This document shows, piece after piece, positions 51,519 through 62,865 of a DNA stretch of 64,000 nucleotides. The stretch is from Dermacentor variabilis (Eukaryota; Arthropoda; Arachnida; Ixodida; Ixodidae). The DNA lies in contig NC_134577.1 in NCBI RefSeq assembly GCF_050947875.1, positions 71,985,139 to 72,049,138 on the forward strand, in the 5' to 3' direction. The position numbers were made by a program, and so were the translations under genes. Each line of letters starts with the position of its first letter. Position 1 is the first letter of the stretch. The notes below the pieces were generated by a model, which saw only the letters and a list, made by a program, of their open reading frames with translations, made no database searches and was not told the DNA's origin.

Positions 51519-51720
51519 ATGATCTGATTATGAGGCACACCGTTGTGGAGGACTCCTGAAATTCGGATCATCCAGGGTTCTTCAACGTGCACCTAAATCT
51601 AAGGACACGGGTGTTCTCGCACTTCGCCCCCATCGAAATGCGGCCGCCGCGGCCGGGATTCGATCCTGCGACCTCGTGTTTAGTACCACAACATGACAGC
51701 CGCGAAGCCACCATGGCGGG
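51519..51720 (-). mobile_element. Ruka-type SINE, minus strand
   Basis: On the minus strand: head ACCCGCCATGGTGGCTTCGC with box A eroded, box B GGATCGAATCC intact, GCGGCCGCATTTCGATGGGG, CACCCGTGTCCTTAGATTTA, GGTGCACGTTGAAGAACCCT, GGAGTCCTCCACAACGGTGT and GCCTCATAATCAGATCATGC at the 3' end. The last 30 or so bases (TTTTGGCACGTAAAAC) are missing. Clear target-site duplication not found. Confidence 0.88.
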
Positions 51721-53520
51721 TCGCTACGGGATGCCTAGGCAACAGAAGTTCTCTGCGCGTCTCTCGCTCTATCGTGGCATTGCGGAGCGTTTCTGCGAGG
51801 TGGAGATTCTCAACTCTTCTGATTCGTCATGATTTAAGGCTTCATAGAAGCTCCGCTTTCTCTGCAAGGTCCACCATTGTGTCTCTGGGACGCGTTCTCC
51901 TCTGAACTCTGCACTACATCTCTTATCGCAATGCGCCATTTTTTGTCCTTGCTGGCTCGTGAAATCGTCGCGGGCAGCGATTCATACAGGTTATGTTATA
52001 TGCATGATGTTTGGTATTGTAAAATGAATAATTCATTAAAAAAATGCAAGATATTTTTTCTTTTTAGTCATCCTTTGAGAAGGAGCTTCTCTGCAAACTA
52101 AAGCTGTGGTCTCAAGGTTTCAAAATTCTGCCTTATGAGCGTCGCTCAAACATGGCGCCCATATACAAAAGTAAAAAAAAAAACAACGGAAGCCCATGCT
52201 CACATTCAATGTATAACCGTTATGGCGTTTCCAAAGATGCACTTAATAAAACTATATTGTCCTGGAGTAAGTCATAACCCCCGCATTTTTCGAGACATTG
52301 AGGTGAAGAAATACGAACGCTACGTCGCGGAAACTTCCGCTCCACTCAACTGTAGCTCACCTTTCTCAAAGTGCGGCACGATCTCCCATTCTTTCTCCGT
52401 TTTCTCCTCTTTTTTGTTATACATCCTGATGTGCCTCTCCGGCCTCGACTACCGTAGTCTTTTTCCCGAGCCCTTTTGCGGCATGTGTCTGCAAAGAAAC
52501 AGCGAAACAACAAGGCTAAAGTTCTTGCTGCTTCGAATGACAGCATTTTTAGCCGCGCACTTCAAATGCATTCGACGCTTTGACAAAAGGAAACCTCGTC
52601 GGCTCCAGTGACTGTGTGTGTGTATCAAGCCGGATTGAAAGCTGGCCAAGCGATTTCATTTTATTTGTGGTAAGCAGCAACCTATAGAAATTAATCACAC
52701 ACAAAAAAAAGATGACATCAGTGATACTGCCGCTCACGTGCTTGTCAAAGTTATATTGTTGGATGAAATGATGCAAGCAGTATTTAAAAGACGAAAAAAT
52801 TGAAAAAGAAACGCTAATAAAGGAAGCTGCCCCGAAATTACCAACTTGCAGAGAAGACTTTCAGAGTCTCGAACTGGCACTAGGTAGAATAATACGGTTA
52901 ACGCCTAAGCCCTCGATGTAAGTTATTTTTCATTTCAGTTGAAAAGAAAGGCAGCTTCAATAAGACATGATAAGATATGCTGCTTGGATTAGTGCGATTT
53001 CTGATGATTATGTCGGCGTTTTCTCCTACAAATATTTTAGAGCTAGAGCAGTACAGCACTTCCACGTTTCTCACATTTATTCACCGTGCGAACAAGCGGT
53101 CTGTTTATTTTAAACAGTTCTTCTTCTTCAACGGTATAGGCGTTAAGCAGGATAGCACGGTGAAAATGGTATTTTTGTGGTAAACAATATCTATCGTCCT
53201 ATTAGGCTCACATAAGTGCGCTAAGACATAGAAACCGTTCAACACCCGTCAACCCCACCCTCTACTCAAAAATAAAATGTAAAAGAAGGAATACGGCAGA
53301 AGAACAACAAAAAATCTCGTTAATTCTCTTAAAATAATGCAGCTTTTATACCTCAACTCCAACACTCTAAGCTTCGACTAAACTGCATAAGCTGCAAGCA
53401 GAGCACGAGAACACGGCAGAAATATCTGGAACTGAAGAATAGTCAAACGCAGCACGTTGTTCATAAAAATGTTAAATAGGCCTAACCGAATCCAGACCTC
53501 TACGCTCGTCAAGAAAAACT
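51721..53520. other. No gene recognised
   Basis: A 158-codon plus-strand frame (52,135-52,611) shows no motif and is crossed by minus-strand open frames. Otherwise AT-rich DNA. Confidence 0.4.
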
Positions 53521-53525
53521 AATAT

Positions 53526-53671
53526 GTTGCCGCGTGCTTGCTCCCAGAAGATGACGAGAATGGGCTGGCTCACGGTCTCGCGCCTTGGTTTATTGTCGGT
53601 GATACGCTCCCCGTCGACGACTCGGACTTCAACGGCCCCTTTGAGAAGTCGCCTGACAATTAAACGTGACA
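53526..53671 (+). repeat. 5' LTR
   Basis: It shares GGGCTGGCTCACGG-CTCGCGCCTT, GACTCGGACTT-AACGGCC, and GATAATTAAACGTGAC-type blocks with the 3' copy. The right end is GTGACA. The sequence TGGTGGAGGAGCGGGGTAT just inside (from 53,679) is where a tRNA primer-binding site would lie and begins with the expected TGG. Confidence 0.75.
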
Positions 53672-53846
53672 TTTCTCTGGTGGAGGAGCGGGGTATTCTC
53701 GACCCATCCAACAGACCCCCCCCCCCAGCAGCAGGAACACTAGACCGATACCGGAGCTGACGCCAGTACAACGGGGCAGCCGGAGAATCCAGGGATGGGC
53801 CCCTGAGTTTGAGCCTTTACCTGCGAGAACAACAACTTCGGCAGGT

Positions 53847-55127
53847 ATGGATGCTCCATCCCATACTACCACGACTAAGCCTGCGACATCTGCTCCGGTA
53901 CCTTCTCCTTACACGCTGCAAAAACCGCGCGCGCCAAGTTCCTTCCATGGCTACCTTCTTGAAGACCTGGAAGACTGGCTGTCGGACTTCGAGGCCGTAG
54001 CGGATTTCAGTGGATGGGACGGTGAACCGAAGCTCCGAAACGTCTACTCTAGCCTTCTGGATGCTGCTCGCGCGTGGTTCTAGAACCGCGAAGGTGTTCT
54101 GACATCATGGCGTGAGTTCTGTCGCAGGCTCTTGGACACCTACGCCAGCTCCAATCGTCAGGAACTAGCAGAATGGACCCTCCAGTCTCGTATTAAGAAT
54201 CTTAATGAGAGTGTGGCTATGTACGTGGAAGACGTGGTGCGTCTCTTCAGGCGAGCTGACCCTACCATGTCTCAAGACAACAAGCTGCGTCACTTGATGC
54301 GAGGCGTGAAAGAACAGCTTTTTGGTGGACTCTTTCGTAGATCGCCAAAAACGGTTGCAGAGTTTCTGACTGAAGCCGTCACCATGGAGAAGGCCCTGCA
54401 CCAGCAGTCGCACCAGTACGATCGGCAAGTTAACCTCTCTTCTGCTACCAGTGGACTAGGTGCTCTCATGACTGACGCCGAGTCGCTTCGCGAGATTATT
54501 CGATCAATAGTCCGCGACGAGCTGTGACAGCTGCATCAGGTGCAGCAGCCTTCAGCCAACTAATAGCTAGCGTCGTGCATGACGAAGTGCAGCATGCACT
54601 CGGCGTACCGCGCTACGAAGCATCACTTCAGGCCACTCCACCACTTCAGGCGTTCAGAACTTCAACCCCGCACAACATCGGCGACACCTCCTACAGTGAG
54701 CGATTACCAGCGTGCGACTTACGCCGACGCATGTGGGCACCATATCCCTGCACCAGTGCCGCTACCTGCCGTCACCCCGTATGCCATACTTCAGTCAGCG
54801 CAGGTGGTTCATTTTGGAGAGGCTCGACCAGCCGTACGTAAATCGGGCATTTGGCGCACGCCCGACCGACAACCGCTTTGTTACCACTGTGGTGGAGCGG
54901 GTCATATCTACCTAAAGTGCCAGCACCGCCGCCACGGACTCCAGGGGTATCGTGCTAATTCACCCGACCCCGTTTCGGACAACGGCCACCTGAGATTGAA
55001 GATTTTATCGCCCGACAGCGCGTGCCAACGTCATCATGGCGCCGGTCACGATCGCCATCACCACAACCATCCTATCCGAGAGGTAAAAGTCGGACGTCGC
55101 AAAAACGATATCCGAGCCCTCGCCTAG
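53847..55127 (+). pseudogene. Ty3/gypsy gag with CCHC zinc knuckle, disrupted
   Basis: Reading starts MDAPSHTTTTKPATSAPVPS, then the capsid-like core FHGYLLEDLEDWLSDFEAVA, GWDGEPKLRNVYSSLLDAAR, a TAG at 54,081-54,083, and on through WREFCRRLLDTYASSNRQEL, NESVAMYVEDVVRLFRRADP and KLRHLMRGVKEQLFGGLFRR. A TGA follows IIRSIVRDEL (54,525-54,527). The frame moves by two near 54,535 and back near 54,680. The nucleocapsid knuckle is intact as C-X2-C-X4-H-X4-C in CYHCGGAGHIYLKC (about 54,879-54,920). The protein would have formed the particle and bound RNA. Two stops and two shifts disable it. Confidence 0.8.
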
Positions 55128-55202
55128 AAAACTAACGTGAGGGACATTTCGAGGCGAGGCCGCTGACACTCGACGTGCGCAAGAGCTCCATTCGACGTAG
55201 AC

Positions 55203-55697
55203 TTGACGAGACCGGTGTCACAGGCTGGAGACAACTTTTCAATGAACATACCTGTGCTGATCGACGGTCGAAATGTTACTGCTTTAATAGAAATTGGCGG
55301 TGACTACTCGATTATCAGTGGAAAACTGGCAAGTGGTTTAAAGAAAGTTATGATGCCTTGGACAGGGACGCACGTACGGAAAGCTGGCGGACATGTCGTC
55401 AAACCGGTTGGTGTGTGCACTTCTCGTGTACAAATTTAAAATTCTATGTTTCCGATCAGTTCCTTTGTTCTCCGAGAATGCTCCTGTGAATTGATACTTG
55501 GAATAGACTTTCTTCGAGAGTACGGCGCCATCATTGACCTCCGCCGACGCTGTATTTCGTTCTCTACAAAGAAAGCGACCACACGAGACGCCTGTCGCCA
55601 CAGAGCCCCTCTTCGCATTTTCTATGACAGCATCACGATACCACCTCGTGATAGTGTAATGATTCCGGTAACTTTCGAGGGCACCTGCGAAGGCTAA
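55203..55697 (+). pseudogene. Ty3/gypsy aspartic protease, catalytic motif lost
   Basis: VLIDGRNVTALIEIGGDYSI stands where the family has ALIDTGADYSI: the catalytic Asp-Thr-Gly is now Glu-Ile-Gly (codons 55,290-55,298). The later fold motif ELILGIDFLREYGAIID is retained (about 55,488-55,535). A TAA at 55,437-55,439 divides the two halves. The enzyme would have matured gag-pol; it cannot here. Confidence 0.78.
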
Positions 55698-55944
55698 GTA
55701 CTCGCAGAGTACAACGTCTCCCTTCTATTTATCTGCGGAATTAGTGTGGCTCAAGGAATCAGTGATGTTAGAGATGGCCAAGCTGACGGCTTGATCACTA
55801 ACTTCACAAATGAGCGCCGACACCTCATCCGTGGCACTTCCATCGCTTACGCTGAAGCCTTGGAGGACGTCATTGAATGTTTCGCTTGTGAGGAAAGGGG
55901 CAGCGATGAAGAAAGCGTTACAAGTATCGACATAAACAACTAAC

Positions 55945-56936
55945 TGTCGGAGGGCAATAAGGAGGCACTGCGAGGACTGTTGTGTGAATTCAAGGAGTGC
56001 TTCGCTAGAGCGTCTAAAGTCAGTCAGACTCCAATCACGCTGCACAGGATAATTACTAACGACGATGCACGTCCTATTCACCAGTAGCCGTATCGTGTTT
56101 CGCAGAAAGAATGCGAAGCAATTCAACCACAAGTCAAGGAGGTGATTGACGATGGAGTCATCCAACCTTCAAACAGTCCGTGGTCGTCACCGGTTGTCCT
56201 GGTAAAGAAGAAGAACGGCAATCACGGCTTCTGTGTTGATTACAGAAAACTGAAACGCGTCACAATGAAAGACGTCTATCCGTTGCCGCGCATAAATGAC
56301 TCTCTCGACCGGCTACGGTGAGCCAAGTATTTTTCCTCCCTTGACTTGAAAAGTGGGTAGTGGCAGATTGAGGTAGACGAACGCGACCGGGAGAAAACAG
56401 CCTTTGTCATCGCGAATGGACTTTACGAGTTCTGAGTACTTTCGTTTGGGTTGTGCTCTGCTCCGGCAACATTCCAGCAGATGATGGACACTTCGCTAGC
56501 AAACCTAAAATGGCAAACCTCTCTCGTCTACCCGGATGATGTGGTCGTATTTCCAGACAGGGTATCCGGACATCTTAACTGACTGCAACAAATTCTCGAG
56601 CCAATGCGATCTGCCACCCTCACCTTAAAGCCTCAGAAATGTCACTTCGGTCGTGAAGAACTGAAGTTCCTTGGGCGTGTCGTGAGCGCTGAAGGCGTCC
56701 ATCCTGACCACGAGAAAACTTCCGCTGTAGCTGCTTTCCCGGCTCTTACTTACAAGAAAAGCATGCGATATTTCCTGGGACGGCGCGCATACTACCGGCG
56801 CTTTATACGCAATTTTTCTAAAACAGCAGAACCACTTATTCGTCTCACTAGAAACGACACACCGTTCAATTGGAGCTCTGAACAGGACGCGGCTTTCACT
56901 GAGCTTCGACACCGCCTGGCATCGCCCCTGTTCTAG
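55945..56936 (+). pseudogene. Ty3/gypsy reverse transcriptase, YVDD box changed to YPDD
   Basis: Recognisable RT blocks: VIDDGVIQPSNSPWSSPVVL, VKKKNGNHGFCVDYRKLKRV, VYPLPRINDSLDRL, KYFSSLDLKSG (catalytic Asp of motif A), FVIANGLYEF, LSFGLCSAPATFQQMMD, then SLVYPDDVVVF in place of the usual Y(V/L)DD (YPDD at 56,529-56,540), and LKPQKCHFGREELKFLGRVV. The thumb and connection continue to TELRHRLASPLF. In-frame stops follow HQ, RLR, KSG, YEF and HLN. A Pro in the catalytic turn should abolish activity even without the stops. Confidence 0.85.
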
Positions 56937-57334
56937 GGCAATTCGACGAGGAAGCCGAAACGGAAATTCATACCGACGCCATTAACGTCGGTCGGGGTGC
57001 GGTGCTCGTCCAGCGGCAGGAGAATGGCGAAAGGGTCATAGCTTACGCTAGTCGCACCCCATCGCGACCCGAGTCCCATTACACTACCACAGAGAAAGAA
57101 TGTGTTGCCGTCATATGGACACTTGCAAGGTTCCGACCTTGTCTCTGTGGCTGCCCATACCGGATCGTGACGGATCATCACTGCTTATGCTGGCGGGCAA
57201 ACCTAAGAGACCCTTCTGGACGACTGGCACGGTGGCGCTTGCGCCTGCAGGAATACGACATGACCATCGTGTACAAAGTCAGGCCGCACACACGAAGATG
57301 CCGACACATTGTCGCGCGTGCCTGTTCAACCTGA
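56937..57334 (+). pseudogene. Ty3/gypsy RNase H
   Basis: One frameshift after SPLF, then FDEEAETEIHTDAINVGRGA (first catalytic Asp in HTDA), VLVQRQENGERVIAYASRTP, ESHYTTTEKECVAVIWTLAR (catalytic Glu in TEKE) and YRIVTDHHCLCWRANLRDPS (third acidic residue in TDH). The core is open for 110 codons and its acidic triad appears intact. The usual DADTLSR end is altered to CRHIVARACST, because of another frame change near 57,300; the next frame continues LSRVPVQPDDQ. Confidence 0.8.
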
Positions 57335-58440
57335 CGATCAACACACCGATTATGACAGCGCTTTTCTCAACGTCATAAGGGACGCAGCCGTATCTAGATG
57401 GCAGCGAGCAGATTGTGAATGGCGACCTATCATTGAACACCTAGAAGGCCGCAACTTAAGTCCGCCCCGACAAATTGCTTGCGGTTTGCGTTTTGTTTGC
57501 GACAGGGAATCCTGTACAAGAAGAATCCTGCTGCCAGCCACAAAACCTATATTTTGGTCATACCAGTAGATCTTCGTGACGAAATCCTTTTCGCATGCCA
57601 CGATGAGCCTGGGTCCGGCCACTTGGGTTTCACTCGAACCATTGCTAGGGTACGGAAATCGTACTACTGGCCGAAACTCACCAAGTGTGTTAGAATATAC
57701 GTCCAAGCCTGCCGTGAATGCCAACGCAAAAAGCCACCCAATGTGAAGCCTGCGGTATTGCTGAATCCTATTGAGCCGCCTCGAGGGCCCTTCGATCAAG
57801 TCGGCAAGGATTTCCTGGGCCCCTTTCCGTTGTCACTTCCAGAAACAAGTGAATCATCATCACCATAGACTATTTAGCCCGCTATGCTGAAACAAAGGCT
57901 CTTCTTAAAGGTACCGCTTCTGAAGTTGCACAGTTTTTGGTACAGAACGTCGTACAACGTCACGGCGTCCCAATATGTGTGATCACAGACTGAGGGGCGG
58001 TGTTTACGGCAAGACTGCTTGAAGAACTTTGAGAAATGAGTTACCTCACGCACTGAAAGGCGACTGCCTATCAACCGCAAGCAAAGGCCTTGGCGGAAAG
58101 GCTTAATAAAACGATGAGCGACATGCTGTCGATGTAAATAGATGTGCAGCATAAGACGTAGGACGAGGTACTACCGTACGTCACGTTTGCGTACAATACC
58201 GCTACGCAAGAGACCACACGCTCCACGCCGTTTTCTCTTGTTTATGATCGTGAAGTTCAGACGATGTTAGAAGCCATGTTACCATGTGACAACTCTGACA
58301 GTCTTGACGAAGGTACCGATAGTTTTGTGCAGCGTGCCGAGGAAGCAAGCCAACTGGCTCGCGTGAACATCAGGAAACGGAGTGTAGCAGCACTGTATTG
58401 ACGCGCGACACTACAGCCTCCACCGCAGACAAGTTGACTA
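57335..58440 (+). pseudogene. Ty3/gypsy integrase, multiple stops
   Basis: The zinc-binding N-terminus is present as HDEPGSGHLGFTRTIARVRK, SYYWPKLTKCVRIYVQACRE, CQRKK (HHCC). After FDQVGKDFLGPFPLSLPETS the frame breaks at about 57,868, and continues TIDYLARYAETKALLKGTAS, VQRHGVPICVITD with a stop directly after the second catalytic Asp, GAVFTARLLEEL, and AYQPQAKALAERLNKTMSDM holding the third acidic residue (Glu). Further readable text: YVTFAYNTATQETTRSTPFS, LVYDREVQ. At least five stops. The D,D-35-E residues can still be picked out. Confidence 0.82.
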
Positions 58441-58653
58441 ACAATCGGGTTAACTAGTGTTAGTTTGGACCCCCGTCCGCCGTAAAGGCCTTTAGGAAAA
58501 ACTTCTTAGTCGGTGCTTCAGCCCTTACAAAGTGCTTTGGCGAGTGAGTGACCTCAACTATGAAATTCTTCCGCATGGCACCAAGCCAGCACGCCGCCAA
58601 CAACCGCGGCCCTAGATTCTGCACCTCGTGCGGTTAAAACCATATCGCACACC

Positions 58654-58767
<114 letters not shown>

Positions 58768-58849
58768 GTCATAGCGTTTGGACCATTTCGTTTGTCCTGG
58801 TACAAGTCTGTTTAGCATCGAGTTGGTGCTCTTCTGGGAGGAGGGGTAA

Positions 58850-59016
58850 TGCCACGTGCGTGCGCCACGCGCTTGGTCCACTTGCTCCCGGGAGAAGACG
58901 AAGACGGGCTGGCTCACGGGCTCGCGCCTTCGTCTTTTGGCGGTGCTGTGCTGCCACGTCGATGACTCGGACTTTAACGGCCTCTTTCAGAGGTCACCTG
59001 ATAATTAAACGTGACA
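58850..59016 (+). repeat. 3' LTR
   Basis: Copies the 5' LTR through CTTGCTCCCGGGAGAAGACG, GGGCTGGCTCACGGGCTCGC, GCCTTCGTCTTTTGGCGGTG and GATAATTAAACGTGACA. The left ~25 bases differ from the 5' LTR start, so the left boundary is approximate; it could begin as far left as 58,794 (TGTCCTGGTAC). Confidence 0.72.
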
Positions 59017-59020
59017 ATAT

Positions 59021-59748
59021 GAAGGCCCGTGCGGATATTTCTTGTGTCAGGTCTGGAGCACGGCGCGACGGTTGTAAATATAATTTAGGCAGTGGCCAAA
59101 AAGCATGGTACAAAGGTACCTCACTGATTCCGGCCGTTGTTCCATGTTCCCAAGATAGTCAATAACCAGAGTGTAAATTGCAAATTTTCATGCTTCCTGC
59201 AAAATTTACAGCAGTAGAAAAAACAAAGACACAAAACGGCACGTTACCACAAGCGCCATATTCATTTCCATGGCGTATTTTGAGATATGAACCCTCCAAC
59301 GCCCCCTTCTCCCCATGCCAACACACTCAACTCTGTTCTTATTAACGTTAAGTTGACAATCGGCTGTCCATGATATCCTTAATACTGGTTACTTAAAACA
59401 CACGTCGAATGAAGACTATTCAGGATGAACATGGTTGCCACAATTCTGTAATTAAAATTAGATAAGTTATGGCGATGCCTCATCAAGATGGCAAGACGAG
59501 CACATTGATAGGTGAACAACTTCAAATTGAATAAGGGCAAAATAACAAATCACGATAAAATCACTCAACGCGGTTGCTTTGGTGCGCACTATGGGAGAAC
59601 CGGGTGCTCCCTTTATGGTTGCTAAATAGAACAGTGCAGTTCTGTCGAAAAATTCGCCATGCTAAAACCTGACCTAGGATTTTAACGTTGCCCTTGCAAC
59701 AACCCGTTTGAGGAAACCAAGATTTTTTTCTAGAGATAAGAACCAAGT
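59021..59748. other. No gene recognised
   Basis: Short frames only, no motif. Confidence 0.45.
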
Positions 59749-59866
59749 TTGAATTAGTAAAGGCAAGGCGCAGAAGAACAGGACTCAAAAAGAACACACA
59801 CGACAGGACCGGCGTGTGTGTTCTTCTTGAGTCCTGTTCTTCTGCGCCTTGACTTTACTAATTCAA
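59749..59866. mobile_element. Near-perfect foldback element, 54-bp arms, 10-base loop
   Basis: Arms 59,749-59,802 and 59,813-59,866 are reverse complements at 52 of 54 positions, with TTGAATTAGTAAA at the outer end, CAAGGCGCAGAAGAACAGGA in the middle and GAACACACACG at the loop. The tail CATGAACCAACTAGCCTAAGC follows; the foldback at 2,582 is followed by GTACCAACTAGC. The high arm identity points to recent formation or gene conversion between arms. Confidence 0.85.
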
Positions 59867-60984
59867 CCATGAACCAACTAGCCTAAGCAAGAGTTTTACA
59901 TAAGAACGGAATACCCCAAGAACCGGTCGAGGCCAACAATATGCGTAACGATTCTGCCTCGTGTATTGGCTAAACGCCAATCGTCTTTCGCTTCAAAGGA
60001 CTACATTGTGAGTGTCATAATTTGCTGATATGCCGTAGGCAACTTTTGTGCACGACAGTGCCTTTGTATTTGCGTGTAATACATGTTGTAATAACATAAT
60101 AATAGTGCAATAACATGTTGAGTAATAACATGCCTTTTCTCTACGTGTCATCTCTGGCGGTGTGCGTAGGATTGAAGTGAAAGTGTTAGAATTGGGAAGC
60201 GTTTTTCATTCTGGCGGGGGGGGGGGCGAGTTTATGCAGATTGCAGGCTGAAAACGGTATTGGTGATGGAGATGTTGGTGAAAATATTGCGTAAACCAAA
60301 GAAATAAAAGCTTCGGTTACGACAGTCAGAGGGGGGTGCCCAAAGAACAAAAGAGAGAACAAAAGAATATAGAAGAGAGTGGGAACTGTGCAGAGAATGA
60401 AACATTCCTTATATACAGCGCCGGGCGGCCAATGACTACGTGATCATTTGCATTCCATGCACCACAAATTTTGCATCGATGCGGCTGATGTTGGAGAACG
60501 CGACGCCATGCGATGCAAGCCGAGAGAGATGAAAAGCCAGGAACAGACAGAATGCGAGCTCCAAAAGCAAATGGGAAGGAACCGAACAGTCAATAGCCGA
60601 GGGTGTCGGGGCACGAACTTCTACTTCGGTGCTCTATTCTGGTTTCGCGAATAACGCAGCCATGCCGGCACGAATCCTTTGCTGGTTCCGGTTCATGCTT
60701 TTCTGCGAACGCTACAGACTTTGTTCTCCTAGGCATACGGACAAAAGCAGGCGCGAATGCGAAAGTTCAAAAGGGTTCTTTGAACGGGAAAGGTACTTTA
60801 TTACCTCCGGACGTCTTTGTGACGGCTCGTGGCGCAGACAGTGTAACTGCGTCGGCGTAAGGGGCAAAAACGTAAAACGTGCGTCGGCTGACTTCGTGTT
60901 GAAGCGAGTGTCGTATAATGAGCCCAAAGGGACAGACTGGTGCTCTTTTCCATTGCACAGCTAGAGTTTCTTCTCGATTGAGCA
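59867..60984. other. No gene recognised
   Basis: A G run lies at 60,217-60,227. Several overlapping frames of 60-110 codons at 60,448-60,964 have no motif and lie on both strands. Confidence 0.4.
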
Positions 60985-61415
60985 GAACTGGGACGTATAT
61001 CTGGTTGTTCGGGATCCATTCTCTGCTACAAACATGTCAAAATTTACAAATATCCAACGTCTAGCAGTTAGATTTATATTTAATAAATAGCGGTTGTAGC
61101 ACTCCTCAACTGTGCATACTTGCAAACCTGCCCACATTCCAGGCCAGGACCAAATAGGAAAGCTAAAGATTTTATGTTGTTGTTACTCATCATATTCATA
61201 TATTATACGCTGACTGTTTTGAAATTCGTAACAGTGAGACTTCCATGCCCCACCATTCAATGTTTTATTGTAGTGCTGCTGTTCGTACTTACTGTTTTAA
61301 GTATAGCTTCTTTCTAAGCGCTATCAGTAAGTGAAATTTTCTGCCAGAAGAAGCCGTTTCAACCTCATCAACTGATTCATTCGTAGAACACATAAAAAAA
61401 CACCCTGTTACGTAA
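60985..61415 (+). pseudogene. LINE reverse transcriptase, C-terminal end
   Basis: The plus strand reads VYLVVRDPFSATNMSKFTNI, QRLAVRFIFNK, two stops, HTCKPAHIPGQDQIGKLKIL, and much later in another frame LPEEAVSTSSTDSFVEHIKK followed by a stop at 61,413-61,415. This is the pattern of the last ~140 residues of Jockey/CR1-type RT proteins (WDP-----I-K-E-VQRRAARFI, then LP-L--RR-I-RL, then WN-LP---V---S--SF). Arg replaces the usual Trp of WDP. It differs from the LINE at 7.9-12.2 kb. The 5' part is lost. Confidence 0.68.
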
Positions 61416-62364
61416 CTGCTAATAGATTTTTTCGCCTATATGTAACTTAGTTATGAAACCGCTATTTTATGTATTGAAGCACAAACGTAACTGGAATACC
61501 AATGCATCTGAATGCCTCTGAACACGTGCTGTCAAGAGAATTCGTTCCAAGTAGATACCCATCCGAACTCAGTGGCTCTAATTCCTAGATTGAAATATGT
61601 GGCGTAATGAACTTGAAAAGTTAATTAGCGTGATTTAGTGAAATACTAAATTCACCATTTTGATTTCTCTTTGAACTAATGGCCACGTTATCGAGTAATT
61701 TATTCCAAGGGTTTAAATTATATCTTAGGCAATCTTTAAAAATCTTGGTGCAGCTAAGAAGAACACCCTGTACCCTTTTAAATCATATTATTTCAAATTC
61801 CAGGAGATTGCTTGTTTACTATAAAAAACTGTAAATTCAGCATGTGCATTGTCTCAGCCCCGGGTGAATGCTCGTATAAGGCATAAATTGGGCAGACTGA
61901 AAGCAGCAATAGTGCCCCCCTTATTACCAAAGTGAAAGGACCAGTTATGCCCATGTAAAAGCTCTTCTTTTCATCCATATTTACTCGAAACGCCGCCAAT
62001 TCCACACACCCTTAGTCTTATGGCCAGTTCATGCCGTAGGGTCATCAATTACCAATTACATTCTAAATGGGCTTCATTTTCTGAGCCATTGCTACACATT
62101 TAATCAATTATAACATTGTCAACATGGTTCTGCGCCGAAGGAACAATGCGCTGAGTGATGGTTACGCCAAAAGCGCCTCGAAAATACGTCGTAACTGAGT
62201 CTTTCGCATGCTAAGGCAGTGGTAGCTTTGAAGCCCCTTTTCACAGCAATAATTTGCTTTCACATTGAGTACGGAAGATCGCTGGCGCGGTTTCAATAGA
62301 AAGAACATTCAGTAGCGCTGAAGGAAGTATTCTCCCCTAGAAAAAAATTCACTTACGATTAAAA
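61416..62364. other. No gene recognised
   Basis: AT-rich, may include the 3' untranslated part of the LINE that ends at 61,415. No motif. Confidence 0.4.
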
Positions 62365-62865
62365 TACTCCATAATGCGAAATTATAGCGCAGCGCTATAC
62401 GTGTTTTCATTTCACGATATATTGGCTGGCACGGACCATCTTTCTCGTGCGGCACATTGCAAACGGAACGAAGTGTGGCTAAACTGCATCGCTAATTGGG
62501 AGATAACGAAAGGCAGTGCGTGGGTGACGCGTGGGCACGATTCACAGCAGCCGCCGCAGACAGACCTTCGCTCACGCAGCGCTTTGTTTCCATATCTGGT
62601 TTCGGTGGATGCACTCGCCGCAAGCCATCGGTGAACAAGTGACGGCGCGCTACTCTGGCGTCATCTCGTAGCGGCCGTCGATGCAGAGCCCGTCTTGCGC
62701 GGCACTAAGCTCTTCTTCTCACGCTTTCGCCATACCCTCCTCCCCGCTTTCCTCTTCATGCTTTCTTCGCTATCACCGTCTTTCGTCCACCGCTGCGCTT
62801 GGCGTTCGCTCCTTCGTCCTTCGCTGTGCTCGTTCGCTTAATTACACCGAGAGACGACGCCGGCA
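62365..62865 (+). repeat. Dispersed ~500-bp repeat, copy 2
   Basis: Same order of landmarks as 47,815-48,335: CGATATATTGGCTGGCACGG, ATCGCTAATTGGGAGATAAC, AGACAGACCTTCGCTCACGC, GGTGGATGCACTCGCCGC, CCCGTCTTGCGCGGCACTA, CGTCCTTCGCTGTGCTCGTT. This copy has an extra GTGGGTGACGCGTGGGC stretch relative to copy 1. Same orientation as copy 1, 14.5 kb apart. Confidence 0.75.
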
